From Acanthochlamys bracteata (Eukaryota; Streptophyta; Magnoliopsida; Pandanales; Velloziaceae): 64,000 nt of DNA. Location: contig CM034142.1 of assembly GCA_019914995.1 (NCBI GenBank), forward strand, positions 4,917,031-4,981,030. The letters run 5' to 3'. Below the pieces are notes generated by a model that saw only the letters and a list, made by a program, of their open reading frames with translations, had not been told where the DNA came from and made no database searches. A program made the position numbers and the translations under genes. Shown here piece by piece: positions 47,888 through 58,740 of the stretch; the stretch's first letter is position 1, and each line of letters begins with the position of its first letter.

Positions 47888-48479
47888 CAAAGTTGTAAAA
47901 CCCGACCCGGCAGTCGACCCGGATTTGAGTCCGGGTCGACGGGTCGCGGGTCAACCCGCCGGGTCAGAACTAGTACTATAAGTCTATAACAATATCAAGT
48001 TATCAACCAAGAGATAACTGGACAGTGGACAGACAAAACAGATGAATATTTTTACAATACAAATTTGGCCAGCAATACAGTAAATATTTGGCTCCATTTC
48101 AAATTCATATAACAAAGGATTGGCATACAATTCAAATAACAGTAACACATTAGTTTAACATGTTAAAAACTTGAAACTTAACACATGTAACACACATTAC
48201 ACTGAAATTTGAAAACAAGTCTAATGCAAACAAGCATCTTACTTACAATATATTACACATACCAGCCTAGCTGCAAGACAGTAAGAGGCAAGTATTACAA
48301 AATACAAATTATGCAGCAGTTGTCTTGCTGCCCAGTATGACAGCATCCCTCCAAAAATACTTTCTCATTTGCAGAAAATCAGATACTCCTTTCATTTTTC
48401 AAGATCATTCACCTGCATGTTAGTGCAAGCAGGTAGATTATTCTTACAGCTACAAGCTACTACCATAATTGATGCAATG

Positions 48480-48680
48480 CAGAGTCCTATCAGATAGTGA
48501 AGGCAAGCAGGCAGGGAGACAAGCAATCTTGCAGGTAGGCAAGGAGGCAAGCAAGCTTGCAGGCAGGCAAGGATGCAAGCAGGCTTGTAAGCAGCCAGGA
48601 AGACCAGCAAGTAAGAAAAAAGGCACAAAAAACAAGCAGAGAGTTAGGTAAGCCAGCAAGCAAGCAAGCAAGAAAGCAAA
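48480..48680. repeat. GCAAG/GCAGG repeat cluster in hAT element
   Basis: About 200 bp rich in AAGCAGGC, GCAAGC and GCAGGCAAG in short, irregular tandem units. The long Cys/Leu- or Gln/Lys-rich frames over it are by-products of the repetition on either strand and not genes. Confidence 0.85.
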
Positions 48681-48924
48681 AAGTCAGTATAGGCACTAGG
48701 CAGATGCCAAGAGCACAGACAGATTTCATAAGATACCACTGATCATAAGCACGTTTGCTGCTCTTGTCAAATTTCTTCCAATACTCTTGAGTATTTTTTG
48801 TACTTATATGTCATATAATCACCAGTTAGTTAAATGAATTATTTTTTAAATTCCTATAGTAACGAACAAGTTCACTTCTCAATCTCAAGAACAAAACAAA
48901 CTTCAAAGTTCAACTTTAAACAAG

Positions 48925-50275
48925 TAATCCAAACTGGCCAGCAAAAAAAAATCCAAATTTCAAACTGGCTGGCCAGCAAGAAAGTTTCCATACTTGCTGG
49001 CCAGCAAAAAAAAATTCATACTGGGTGGCCAGTGAAAAAATTTGTATACTTGCTGGCCAGAAAAAAAAAAGAAAATTCCAAACTAGTTGGCCAGCAAGAA
49101 AGTTTCAAAACTTGCTGGCCAGCAAGAAAATTCCAAACTAGCTGGCCAGCAAATAAATTTCCATACTAGCCAGCAAGAAAAAAAAAATTCATACTGGCCA
49201 GTAAGAAAAAATCCATATTGGCCAGCAATAAAAAAAAAAAAAAAGAACCACAATATTAAGAACAAAACAAACTTCAAAGTTCAAACAAGTAATCGAAACT
49301 GGCAAGCAAGAAAATTTTCATCATCGGCAAAGAAGAAAAATCCAACCTAGCTGGGCAAAGAAGAAAATTTCATCTTGGTTGGCAAAGAAGAAAATTCCGT
49401 CTTGCCACCAAAGAAGAAAAAAAAAATTCATCTTGGTATACGCCTAAAGAAGAAAAAATCCTTACTGACCAAAGAAGAAAAAATCCTTAATCCAAACTAG
49501 CTAGTCAGCAAGAAAATTTTCATACTGGCTGGCCAGTGAAAAAATTTCTATACTTGCTGGCCAGCAAGAAAATTCTAAACTGGCTGGCCAGCAAAAACAT
49601 TTCCATACTAGCCAACAAGAAAAAAAATTCTAACCAGCCAGCAAGAAAAAAAAAATTTCATACTGGCCAGTAAGAAAAAATCGATATTGGCCTGCAATCA
49701 AAAAAAAAAAAAACCACAATACTAAGAACAAAACAAACTTCAAAGTTCAAACAAGTAATCGAAACTGGCAAGTAAGAAAATTTTCATCTACCGCCAAGAA
49801 GAAAAATTCAACCTAGGTGGCGAAGAAGAAAATTTTCATCTTGGGTGGCGCCAAAGAAGAAAATTCTTAATCAAACCAGCCAAAGAAGAAAAATTCTTAA
49901 TCCAAACTAGCCAGTAAGAAAAATCCAAACTGGCTAGCCAGCAACAAAATTTTCATACTGGCTGGCCAGTGAAAAACTTTCTATACTTGCTGGCCAGCAA
50001 AAAAATTTCCATACTAGAAAGCAAGAAAAAAAATTCTAGCCAGCCAGCAAGAAAAAAGAAATTTCATACTAGCTAGTAAGAAAAAATCCATATTGGCCAG
50101 CAATAAAAAAAAAAAAGCACAATACTAAGAGCAAAACAAACTTCAAAGTTCAAACAAGTAATCGAAACTGGCAAGCAAGAAAAATTTCATACTGGCCAAC
50201 AAGAAAAAATCCAACCTGGCTGGCCAGCAAGAAATTTTCATACTGGCCAGCCTGCAAGAAAAAAAAAATTCATAT
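48925..50275. repeat. Higher-order minisatellite in hAT element
   Basis: Short units of about 25-30 bp with the core TGGCTGGCCAGCAAGAAAA followed by TTCCATACT-like text recur throughout. The palindrome GCTGGCCAGC occurs intact at least seven or eight times, with one-base variants besides. A longer unit starting AACAAAACAAACTTCAAAGT and running to CAAGTAATC(C/G)AAACTGG occurs at about 48,890, 49,260, 49,728 and 50,130, so the array has a second level of order with a period of roughly 370-470 bp. Confidence 0.9.
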
Positions 50276-50366
50276 ACTAGGATGCATATAAAGACTAAAT
50301 ATAGGATCATCTTTAAAAAAATAAAATACTTAACATATTCACATACTAGGTTAGGGAGCTGAACTC

Positions 50367-52929
50367 TTAGGTAGACCTATGCTCATCACCTTCCTCTTCA
50401 TTCTCCTCATCACCAAGATCATCAAGGTTCAATTCAGGTTCAGTAGCTAAAAAATAATTTCATTTCAAAAGTTAGAATCCTAAATTGAGTCAATTGACCA
50501 TCTAATATTATAATTAAATACAAAAGAAAAAACACCTACCATCAATCGGTTTCTCTTGAATGGACCATGCTTCCAATTGTTTATAAAATGCATCTAACTC
50601 TTCATTTGTTAAAATAGAGGGTTCATCCATGGTTATCCAATCATCATTATCACTGAATTCTTTAACATCCATAGAATCATAGTTTTGACCCTTGAAATAA
50701 CGCCTAAAATGTAAATACAATTCATTAACAAAAACATATCGAAGCATGAACTATAAAAATCAATAACAACAAAGATAGAAAAAGTTTTAACTTTGTCTCA
50801 ATCTCAAGTTACAATGAACATTCACAAGATCATTAAGGCGTTGATGCTCCAATCTATTCCTTTTTTTAGAATGTATATGCTCAAATATGCTCCAATTCCT
50901 CTCGCAACATGAAGAACTACATGTTTGGCTTAAAACACGAATGACCAATTTTTGCAAATGTTTAGCACTATTTCCATATAAAATCCACCATTCATCTACA
51001 AAAGTATAAAAGTGTTAGACAATAAAACTTTCAAAAAAAATTAGTAGTACAAAATAATACAATAATCAACTACCTGGGGCCATAGTTTGACGATTTGCTA
51101 TAGCGGAAATACGTCCAAAGTCTCCTTCTGCATTTCTAAATAGCTTCATCTCACCAGTTAGTTTACTGATCAACTCAAAATCTCCAAAAGCGTACTTCTC
51201 TATAACATCCAGAACTCCCGAAACAGCAGAGTTTATCTTTTCAGAGGAAGAGCTATCATACTGATAATAAGGATTGAACCAATAACCAGCTGAATGTAAA
51301 GCTTTACTTAATTGATTATCCCATCTATCACTGATAATGTTGAGGTACGGTGTAACTCTTCCCTTATTTCTGTTGAATCTCCTCATGATTTCAGCTTTAG
51401 CACTATGAATAGCCTCAAACAAATATCCCATGCAAGGCCTATCATCACTATCAACAATACGAAGAACTCGAACTAGAGGAGCAGTAAGTTTTACTATATT
51501 TGCACACTCCGTCCAAAATGAAGGTGTTAAAACATCATCTACAAATTTTTTCCCTTTACTTTCCTTAGCATAAGATGAGGTTGTCCATTCTCTTGATGTT
51601 ACCATAGCTCTTAAACTATCCTTGTGAGCTAATATACTTTGCAAGGTAATAAAATTAGTAGCAAAACGAGTGGGCGCTGGTCTAATTATTTCTTTTCCAC
51701 ATGTGAATTTTCTCATCAAATACAAAGGAAAACAATGATTGTAAATATACTTGGTAATTCTACATGCATGAGCCACCAAGTTACTAACTTCATCTAACTT
51801 GCCAAAATCATGAAACATCAAATTAATACAGTATGCAGCGCAAGGAGACCAAAATAAACCTCTAAACTCTTGCTCCAATAGTCTACCAGCAGCAACATAA
51901 TTAGCAGCATTATCAGTGATAAAATGAACCACATTCTCAACACCCACATACAAGACAACTTCTCTAAACAGCTTGCACAACATCTCAGCAGTTTTTGAAG
52001 CATCAGATACATCGACAGATTTGAGAAAACGGTACCTTTTGGGCAATAAACTAGGAAATTGATGAGGATCCTTCTGTTTTGGTCTGTCCATCCATCGGCC
52101 ATAATACTACAACCTGTGGTCTTCCATGCATCACGATAGCTCTCAACATAACGCCTTGTCTCCTCCACATTCTTATTCAATAAAAAATTTCGAAAACTAT
52201 AATAGCGAGGAGCTTTATAACCTGCACCCATACTAGCAATAGCATCTACCATATGTTGAAAGTATATGGAGTTAACGGCATTAAAAGGTATGCATGCATA
52301 ATCATCCACTTAGATATAGCAATCCCACATCTTTCTATGGCCTCCTTATTTTGCAAGACACTTTTTAAAGTGGGTTGTGCACTAGGAGTGGTTCTCGGCA
52401 TAAAATAAGAATCCATAAGCATTACCTCTTTTCCTTTTGCAGCTGCATGTTTTCCTCTGCCCATATTACCCTCTGCAATTTCTGATCCTGTTGATGTGCC
52501 TTGTTCTATCTGATTATCTCCACTGAAATTATTGTAAGCTTGCTCCTCATATTCTCTATGGTGTTGGCTAAAAGGATTCTGCTCATCTAACATTTCTTCA
52601 TGTCTTCTCTTTTTGGAAGCAAAATCATCAATATGTAGCTTCATTTGATAGCGAACATCAGCTGGAACAGCCTTGCAAGCTCCAACATCTCCTTTGACTC
52701 CGGCTAAGTGTTGTTTGAATCTATTAATGCCACCTCCAGCAAAGGTTCGCGAACAGTAACTGCATACCAACTTGCTTTTTTTCTTAGTGGCACTGATCTC
52801 AGCAAGTCTGCAATGACTCCATGCAGGATCCGTTTTTTGCTTTGAAGAAATTTGAATTTGTGGAATTGTTGAAGATTGCTGGGCAGATTCCGTCGACGGA
52901 TTGGAAGGATTTGCACCAATTCCAGACAT
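50367..52929 (-). pseudogene. hAT transposase, two apparent frameshifts
   Basis: Starts MSGIGANPSNPSTES at 52,929. Domains on the minus strand: BED-type zinc finger (WSHCRLAEISATKKKSKLVC, then SYC...KQHLAGVKGDVGAC), a disordered linker, a DUF659/RNase H-like core with MADGWTDQNRR, FITDNAANYVAAGRLL and CAAYCINLMFHDFGKLDEV, ending MAPG at 51,074; an intron (donor GTAGTT, acceptor TTGTAG); an exon 50,995 to about 50,800 with SSSCCERNWSIFEHIHSKKR, the hAT dimerisation domain; and acidic C-terminal exons ending EDEHRST-like text (GDEHRST) at 50,367. One base seems missing near 52,293 (after SKWMI) and another near 52,027, in a run of four T. Intron borders near 50,705-50,801 are uncertain. Confidence 0.88.
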
Positions 52930-53395
52930 TGGTTGGCCGGCGAACAGACTGAGCAGACACGAGCGGCGAACGGCGAATCCCAGAACCGAGCGGCGAATCT
53001 CGATCGGACGCAGAGACTGGTGCTCAAGTAAATTTAGGGCTCGGACGTCGGAGCTGCTAGCTGTGATGAAACTTGAGCACCAACAGCGTCACGTCGGAGG
53101 ACTGGAGTCGGCGTAGCAGCGGCGGTCGAGCTCAGATGAAGCGGGGATGGAGCCACGGCCAAAAAAAGAAAGGAAAAGAGGAACCAGTGATGTCAGAGGA
53201 GTGGAGCTGCCGAGCTCACGTAGCAGCAGAGATCAAGTTCCGATGAAACGGCGATCGAGAGTCGGACGAACGGGATCGAGCAGCAGCGAAAGGAAAAATA
53301 GGAAAGAGGAAAAAAACGCTCGTGTCGGTGAAACGATTAGGCAACGCGAGTTAGATTTTAGGTTAACCAAATATTAAACTGTCCAACCGGGTCAA
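52930..53395 (-). promoter_or_regulatory. hAT leader and promoter region
   Basis: GC-rich sequence between the right terminus and the transposase start. It contains repeated GCGGCGAA and GAGCTC-like words. The open frames on the + strand here (53,147-53,377) are rich in Arg/Lys/Glu and show no family, so they are not called. Similar sequence occurs in the decayed copy near 34,450-34,800. Confidence 0.5.
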
Positions 53396-53542
53396 AAGAT
53401 TAACCGTGAACCGTCCGGGTCGACCCGGGTCAGTCCGGGTCGACTGCATTAACGGGTTTATTATTAACCCGGACCGATTTGAGCGCCGTGTCGACGGTTT
53501 CCGGGTAGACACGGGTGGGCCGGTCCGATTTTAATAACTATG

Positions 53543-53550
53543 CGAGACCC
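53543..53550. repeat. hAT target site duplication, right copy
   Basis: CGAGACCC, identical to 47,880-47,887. Removing the element restores a continuous CGAGACCCACCTACTTGC. Confidence 0.93.
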
Positions 53551-53800
53551 ACCTACTTGCCGGATTTCGAAAAATTTAGGGTTCTAATTAGACCGAAAAT
53601 CTCGCAGCTAGAAGAAGCAACAAGAACTACAGAGCTCACAGGGAAGAACGACGAAGCTCCGATTGAGCACCAGGGCACGAAATTGATCGGTCCCGCCTTG
53701 AATCGGTGAAAGTATCCTCACGTCCGAGCCAGAATTTTGGCAAATCAGCAAGGGAAACAGCAATATGAAGCTAGAGAAACAGGTTCCTGCACTCAGCTAC

Positions 53801-53907
53801 GTAGAATTTGTCGGTGGAAAGATCCGACAAGTTTTAAGATTTCCACCACCGCGTCGCGCTGGGGGAAATTGGCCCCCCGAGCAAGACGACGCGAAGGAGA
53901 TGGCCAT
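53801..53907 (-). CDS. Possible first coding exon of a broken host gene
   Basis: From the ATG at 53,907 the minus strand reads MAISFASSCSGGQFPPARRG and on to FPPTNS, then a GT donor (GTAGCT) at 53,800. The start is Ser/Ala-rich and poor in acids, as in plastid transit peptides, and the stretch is GC-rich compared with its surroundings. Downstream on the same strand come a leader-like stretch and then the hAT element. The upstream side is cut by a gypsy LTR about 25 bp away. No further exon could be matched, so this is a weak call. It may instead be non-coding or part of an unrecognised element. Confidence 0.22.
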
Positions 53908-53930
53908 CAGAGGTAAAGGAAGGAACATCT

Positions 53931-54377
53931 TGGTGCTAGAAGAACATTGCCGAGGAGGAACATTAACTAACTAGAATTGCCGAAGAATTAACTAACTAGA
54001 ATAGCTGAGAACTAATTTTCCTGATCTCTTCCCCCCCCCTCCCTTACGTTGCTTACTATAGTACTAGTGTTTCCATCAGATTGGAATACTCTCTTATTAC
54101 AACTTCTACTATCTCCTGAATCATTAGAATTTTTAAAGAACTTAAATACTTAATTGATACAGGAACTCCTACGAGACTAAAACTCCTATCAGCTGAGCTA
54201 CTAAAACTGTGCCCGGGGCACCACTAGGTGCACCCGGCCACTTCAGCTGCAACCAGGTGCAATCCAGCTAATTACGATTTGCATCTAAGGTAAGTCCTGC
54301 AGTTGTTTCTTGGAATTCTCCTCTTTTGAGAACGTTCCTGGATGACCTCAGCAACTTCTGTCCTATCCTGCATATCA
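53931..54377 (-). repeat. 3' LTR of minus-strand gypsy element
   Basis: On the minus strand it starts TGATATGCAGGATAGG directly after the purine tract CAAAGGGACGGGAG. It contains GGTGCACCTAGTGGTGCCCC near 54,215, related to the LTR motif at 22,522. The end at about 53,931 (TGG...) is inferred from the TG rule only. Confidence 0.65.
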
Positions 54378-54699
54378 CTCCCGTCCCTTTGAAAATCGGC
54401 ATTGTCCTTGAAGCCAATCTCCTGTAGGAAAATTTTCAATTCCGGATTTATCAATCACTCTCTTAGAAAGAAAGAAGTCGAGCATCCTTAATTTGGGAGA
54501 CATGAAATACAGGATAAATTTTTGACATTGAGGGCAAGTCGATATGATATACCACTAGAACAACAACTTTGATCACTGAATAGGGGCCATGGTAACGAAA
54601 TCTTAGTTTATGATTGTGCCATTCAGCTAGTGATGATTAGCGGTGTGTTGCAGCTATAGAAGTACTTGATCACCCGGTTGATATTCTTTTTCCCTCCAG

Positions 54700-55400
54700 T
54701 GTCCATCGGCTAGTTGCTTTATCTTATTTTGGCTCGAAGGAGATGATGGCGAACCTTACGGAGAACTTCATCTCGTTCCTGTAACATAGTCCCCACTACG
54801 TCTATGCTGCTAGGGTCGGATGCAAAGAAGACCAAGGAAGAGGGCAGCTTGCCATACACATCATCGAAAGATGTCACTTTAGTGGTCGAATGAGGGCTCG
54901 TGTTGTTAGAGTACTCTGCCCAATATAGTCAGTTTTGCCACTTACGAGAATTTTCGCCTACAAAACATCTTAGGTAAGACTCCAACCCATGGTTCACCAC
55001 TTCAGTTTGGCCATTAGATTAGGGATGGTAGGTAGTCTCATGCAAAGACATCCCTTGTTCTCGGTGTAATTTTTCCTAGAGGGCATTAAGAAAAACTAGG
55101 TCTCGATCGGATACAATTGATGCTGGACAACTATGTAAATGAACGACTTCTTTGGTGAATAAGCCAACTACTTCAACTGCAATAGGGATGCTTAAGTGCA
55201 ATACTTCAAAAGATGATCAACCACCACAAGAATGACATCCTTCTCTCCCGACATCGGTAAGCCCTTGATGAAATCTATGGATATATCTATCCAAATTTTG
55301 TCCGGCATAGGGAGAGGTTGCAAGATCCCTACTGACTTCAAACATTCTACCTTGGCTCAAGCACAAGTAACACAAGTTTGTAGTATAATTTAAATTTATT
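54700..55400 (-). pseudogene. Gypsy integrase, degenerate
   Basis: The minus strand near 55,040 encodes the E(T)TYHP region of the core (sequence CATGAGACTACCTACCATCC), preceded by pieces of the zinc-binding and first aspartate regions up to 55,400, and followed by C-terminal KLRF-like text near 54,590. Frames are broken repeatedly; the call rests on position and short motifs. Confidence 0.6.
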
Positions 55401-55913
55401 TAGCCATACCTATCTAATAGAATTGATGTGCGAGACGTTTGTAAGTGCGAAGCTGCCCCCCTATCCATCCTCAACCGAATTATGCGCTTCATAAAGCAAG
55501 TCTACATGAACAGAGGCCTTATCTAGCACCCATATTTTCCCTTTGCATAAAAGAATTCCATTAGATACCTTCAGATCTGGCTGTGTTCCTTCGGTGGCTG
55601 CTTGAAACAGATCGGCTAGGGATGCATCTACTTATTGTGCCAGATGTAGATCGTCCTAGAATGACTAGTGCAATATGGTGAAAGCTGCTAGGGAGGCATT
55701 CAATTGGCGGGATAGAGCATCCACCACGACATTTTGAGTCCTCGAACGGTAGACAATTTGTAATCATAACCCAAGAGCTTGATTAACCACTTGTGTTGAT
55801 CTGGAGTAGACAAACTTTGCTCCAAGAGGTACTTCAAGCTCAAATGATTTGTTTCGACTATACATCGTTGTCCCAGCAAGTAAGGCCTCCATGCATAACC
55901 AACAACAATGCCA

Positions 55914-56186
55914 TCAACTCCTTTTCGTAGGTGGATTTAGCTGATAATATCTTGCTAAAAATGCAATAGGTCGATTATGTTGGGTTAGCACAGCCCCTAA
56001 GCCTTTATTTAATGCATTCATCTCAACAGTAAAAGAGGTATGAAAATCTGGTGAAGTAAGGACGGGTGCTAATGGAACAGCCTTCCTTAAAGTTTGAAAG
56101 GCTTCGGTGCCTCTAGATTTTAGCAGAAGGCATCTTTCTTTAGTAAGACACTTAAGATTGGGTAATGTTCCCATAATTGTTAACAA
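55914..56186 (-). pseudogene. Gypsy RNase H fragment
   Basis: Open for 90 codons: SRGTEAFQTLRKAVPLAPVL, then FTVEMNALNKGLGAVLTQ and NRPIAFLARYY. The expected ETDAS is EMNAL here, so the first catalytic aspartate is replaced by asparagine. Confidence 0.85.
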
Positions 56187-56329
56187 ATAGCCTGTAATAC
56201 TTAGTGAGTCCTAAGAATCCCCTTAGCTTGGTTAGTGTAGTAGGTGCTGCCCAATCTAGCATAGCTTTTACTTTCTCTGGATCAATAGAAATACCTTGCT
56301 CAGATACAAGGTCTCCTAGATAGTTCAAC

Positions 56330-56770
56330 TATTTACGCCAAAATCTGCACTTAGAGAGGATAGCATAGAGAGACTCTTTCCTAAATATCAAGAACACTCT
56401 AGGCAAAATTGTCCAAGTTCTCCTACAAATTCTTGTTGTAAATAAGAATATCGTCCAAGAAAACCAATACAGATTTTTAGAGAAAGGGACGAAAGACCTC
56501 ATTCATTAAGGATTGAAAAGTTACGGGAGCGTTAGTTAAGCCAAACGGCATAAGTAAGAACTCGTAGTGCCCGTCATGCTCTGAAAAGCCATTTTGTGGA
56601 CGTTTTTCTCAAAAACATGAATTTGATGATATCCGGAGTTAAAGTCTAACTTAGAGAAGTACCAAGCCTCATGTAACTTGTCTAGCAACTCGTCAAACAC
56701 CTATATTGGAAACTTATTCTTAACAATGATGTCATTAAGTGCTTAGTAGTCGACACAAAAATATCACGAT
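56330..56770 (-). pseudogene. Gypsy reverse transcriptase, C-terminal two thirds
   Basis: After the MITE the minus strand resumes with FCVDY-stop-ALNDIIVKNKFP, then a shifted YHQI region, [16 protein letters not shown] text, and SVLVFLDDILIYN at 56,440-56,475. The catalytic aspartate pair is intact, although the frame is not continuous. Confidence 0.82.
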
Positions 56771-57237
56771 TAGAGGTGTAAATACGGACGGGCCGGGTTG
56801 ACCTGACCCGACCCTTCTAGGCCAAGTCAGCTGGTTGGGTTGGATTGGCTCGGGTTAGTTATATTTTTTGTAGATCGGCCATACCCGTTTACTCAGTTTA
56901 TATTTTATTTTATATAATAAACATAAAAAAATAATTTTAAATCTATCTTATTATAATAAAAAATTATAAATATTTTTTTATTATTAGAAAATAATTTTTA
57001 ATTATAAGTTGATCTGATCAATGGTCAACATTGACTAGGTCAGAGGTTGTTGTTGACCCGTCAATATGCATAATCGGGCCTTCCGACGGACCGATAATGT
57101 CGGCCCTATACTACATGGTGGATTAAGCCGAATTAGTCCGGTCGTATTACTATTTACGTGCTGGCCGGACCAAACCTCAGGCCATTTGGCAAGGCCACGG
57201 GCTGACCCGTGTAGCCCAGCCTTGATTTACACCTCTA
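56771..57237. mobile_element. hAT-type MITE, copy 2
   Basis: A 467-bp element with ends TAGAGGTGTAAAT on both sides in inverted orientation. The flanks ATCACGAT and GCCACGTT share the CACG core (five of eight positions), as expected for an old 8-bp duplication. It interrupts RT exactly between KKKDGTW and FCVDY. It shares CCAAACCTCAGGCC with the copy at 12,841-13,174. GC-rich ends, AT-rich centre. Confidence 0.8.
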
Positions 57238-57239
57238 GC

Positions 57240-57490
57240 CACGTTCCATCCTTCTTCTTTACAATAAAATTATGCAAAGAAAAAGCGGAGCCACTTAGAC
57301 GAATGATCCCTTGAGTGAGCATTTCAGCCATTTCCCTCTCAATTTCTGCCTTTAGAGTGTGAGGATACCAATACGGGCTTATGTTAGCCAGGCTGCTCCT
57401 GTAATACCGTGATCGTGTAGATGCTTCGGAGACATCCCAAGCATAGGTATGAACACCGTTATGTGTTGAATGCTGCAAGTCTGTTGGCAT
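57240..57490 (-). pseudogene. Gypsy linker and reverse transcriptase start
   Basis: Reads NISPYWYPHTLKAEIEREMA, then EMLTQGIIRLS and NFIVKKKDGTW, the N-terminal RT block. It stops at the MITE border. The motif wording is close to that of the elements at 20,083 and 62,600. Confidence 0.85.
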
Positions 57491-57491
57491 G

Positions 57492-57680
57492 TTATTTAAT
57501 TGGTAGTTTTGGTCTCTGCTCTTTAGCCGGCTGTACTGCCATCAAACACAATGAACAGAAGGAAGTCCTCGGACAGAGGCTCATAAGCTCCAATACATGT
57601 CCCCCTCTTATGCCTTGCAACAGAAACTCTTGGCCATGTAAGGTGAAGCGCATATTAGAACTCCCAGTTGGTGATAACAT
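57492..57680 (-). pseudogene. Gypsy protease-RT linker
   Basis: Reads SSNMRFTLHGQEFLLQGIRG and then GHVLELMSL. The same MRFT(L/I)HGxxxxLQGIRGG block occurs in the + strand gypsy at 19,775-19,830. The residues before it, near 57,700-57,770, encode the FPLGGMDLVLG motif. Confidence 0.82.
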
Positions 57681-57779
57681 CCCAGAGTGTCTCGAGCCAC
57701 TTGATTCCTAAGACCAAATCCATACCCCCTAAGGGAAACGAGTACGCATTAACCATGAGGTCCACTCTTGGCATCCTAA

Positions 57780-58521
57780 GGGTATGTTTGGATTCATAGG
57801 TAAGAAATAAGAGTAAGAGGACGGATAGGAAAAATAATAAGAGAACGGATAGGAAAGGATAGTTAATTAATCTTACGATGTTTATATATATGGTAAGGTT
57901 AATATATTAACTATGTTTGAGTAGATAGATAAATGAATGAATAAGGGAAGTAAACTTTTCATAAAAGACTCAAATGTCCTTTTTTGTTTATATTAATGTT
58001 ACTTTATTTAATATAATTTTAAGTAATTTATTAATATAATTTTAAATAAAATTTATTAATATAACTTTTAGATTAATTTTTAATATTAATATAAAATTAT
58101 ATTAATTATTAAATATAAACCATAATCATATAATTATATTATTTTCTCTACCAATTAAAATTAATTAAAATTAAATAAATAAAAAAATTAAATTATTATA
58201 ATAAAAAATAATATGTATTAATTTAAAATATTAAATAAAAAACAATATAAATTGAAATTTTATATTAAATTAAATTAAATATTAAATTAGATAAAAAATA
58301 AATAAATAAAAGGACAAAAGGGGAAGCAGAGTTGCTTCCCTTTATGTCACCATATGTACTCATCGATTTGGTGGTACACTTTTAACCATAGAATAGTTAA
58401 GATGATGGGTAACAGTTTACCATCACTTTCTTTAATCAAGACTTAGCAAACATGGGTAGAGATGGGAAATCTGTTAACTTCACCATCACTCCCCATCACT
58501 ACCCATAATCCAAGCGGACCC
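57780..58521. mobile_element. Harbinger-type MITE, 742 bp
   Basis: The left end GGGTATGTTTGGATT and the reverse complement of the right end GGGTCCGCTTGGATT are inverted repeats. TAA flanks both ends (57,777-57,779 and 58,522-58,524). The centre is extremely AT-rich. No transposase. It separates the protease active site from the rest of the gypsy protease. Confidence 0.85.
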
Positions 58522-58740
58522 TAAGAGATACACGTTTGTGCAAGACCACAATTGATGCAGCCTCCCGTCAACTAACTCCACTTTTAAAGGTTTCACTACT
58601 GAAGCAACAAGCCTTAGGTGCTTGGCTAGATGATTCGAGATGAAATTATGGGTGCTACTCAAATCAATCAAGATAAAAACTGCTTGCTTCTTAATTTGTC
58701 CCACAATGCATATGTTTTGCTGCCTAACCAGTCCATTCAT
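58522..58740 (-). pseudogene. Gypsy protease fragment
   Basis: Reads KKQAVFILIDLSSTHNFISN, then KHLRL and VELVDGRLHQLW. The active site, normally D-(S/T)-G, is DLS here, so the glycine is lost. It ends at the MITE. Confidence 0.85.

Larger units (their letters stand above)
47888..53542 (-). mobile_element. Complete hAT transposon, 5,655 bp
   Basis: The left end CAAAGTTGTAAAACCCG and the reverse complement of the right end CATAGTTATTAAAATCGG form imperfect terminal inverted repeats. The perfect 8-bp duplication CGAGACCC flanks them. Both ends carry many CCGGGTCGACCC-type motifs. Transcription is on the minus strand: GC-rich leader (53,395-52,930), transposase (52,929-50,367), then a long minisatellite (50,275-48,925) and a second repeat cluster (48,680-48,480). 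The perfect duplication implies a fairly recent insertion, although the transposase has two apparent frameshifts. Confidence 0.93.

Noticed and set aside
48392..48742. Several 60-79 codon open frames on both strands, Cys/Leu-rich or Gln/Lys-rich
   Set aside because: They are translations of a short tandem repeat in all frames and lie inside the hAT element outside the transposase.
48834..49350. Open frame of 111 codons with repeated WPASK/LAGQQ-like units
   Set aside because: It is the minisatellite read as protein. Stop-free reading follows from the repeat unit, and there is no start context or domain.
50514..50747. Separate small gene encoding 77 residues
   Set aside because: It is an acidic C-terminal exon of the hAT transposase, flanked by intron signals and followed by the last exon at 50,367-50,446.
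53147..53377. 76-codon Arg/Lys/Glu-rich open frame
   Set aside because: GC-rich leader of the hAT element on the opposite strand; composition, not coding, explains it.
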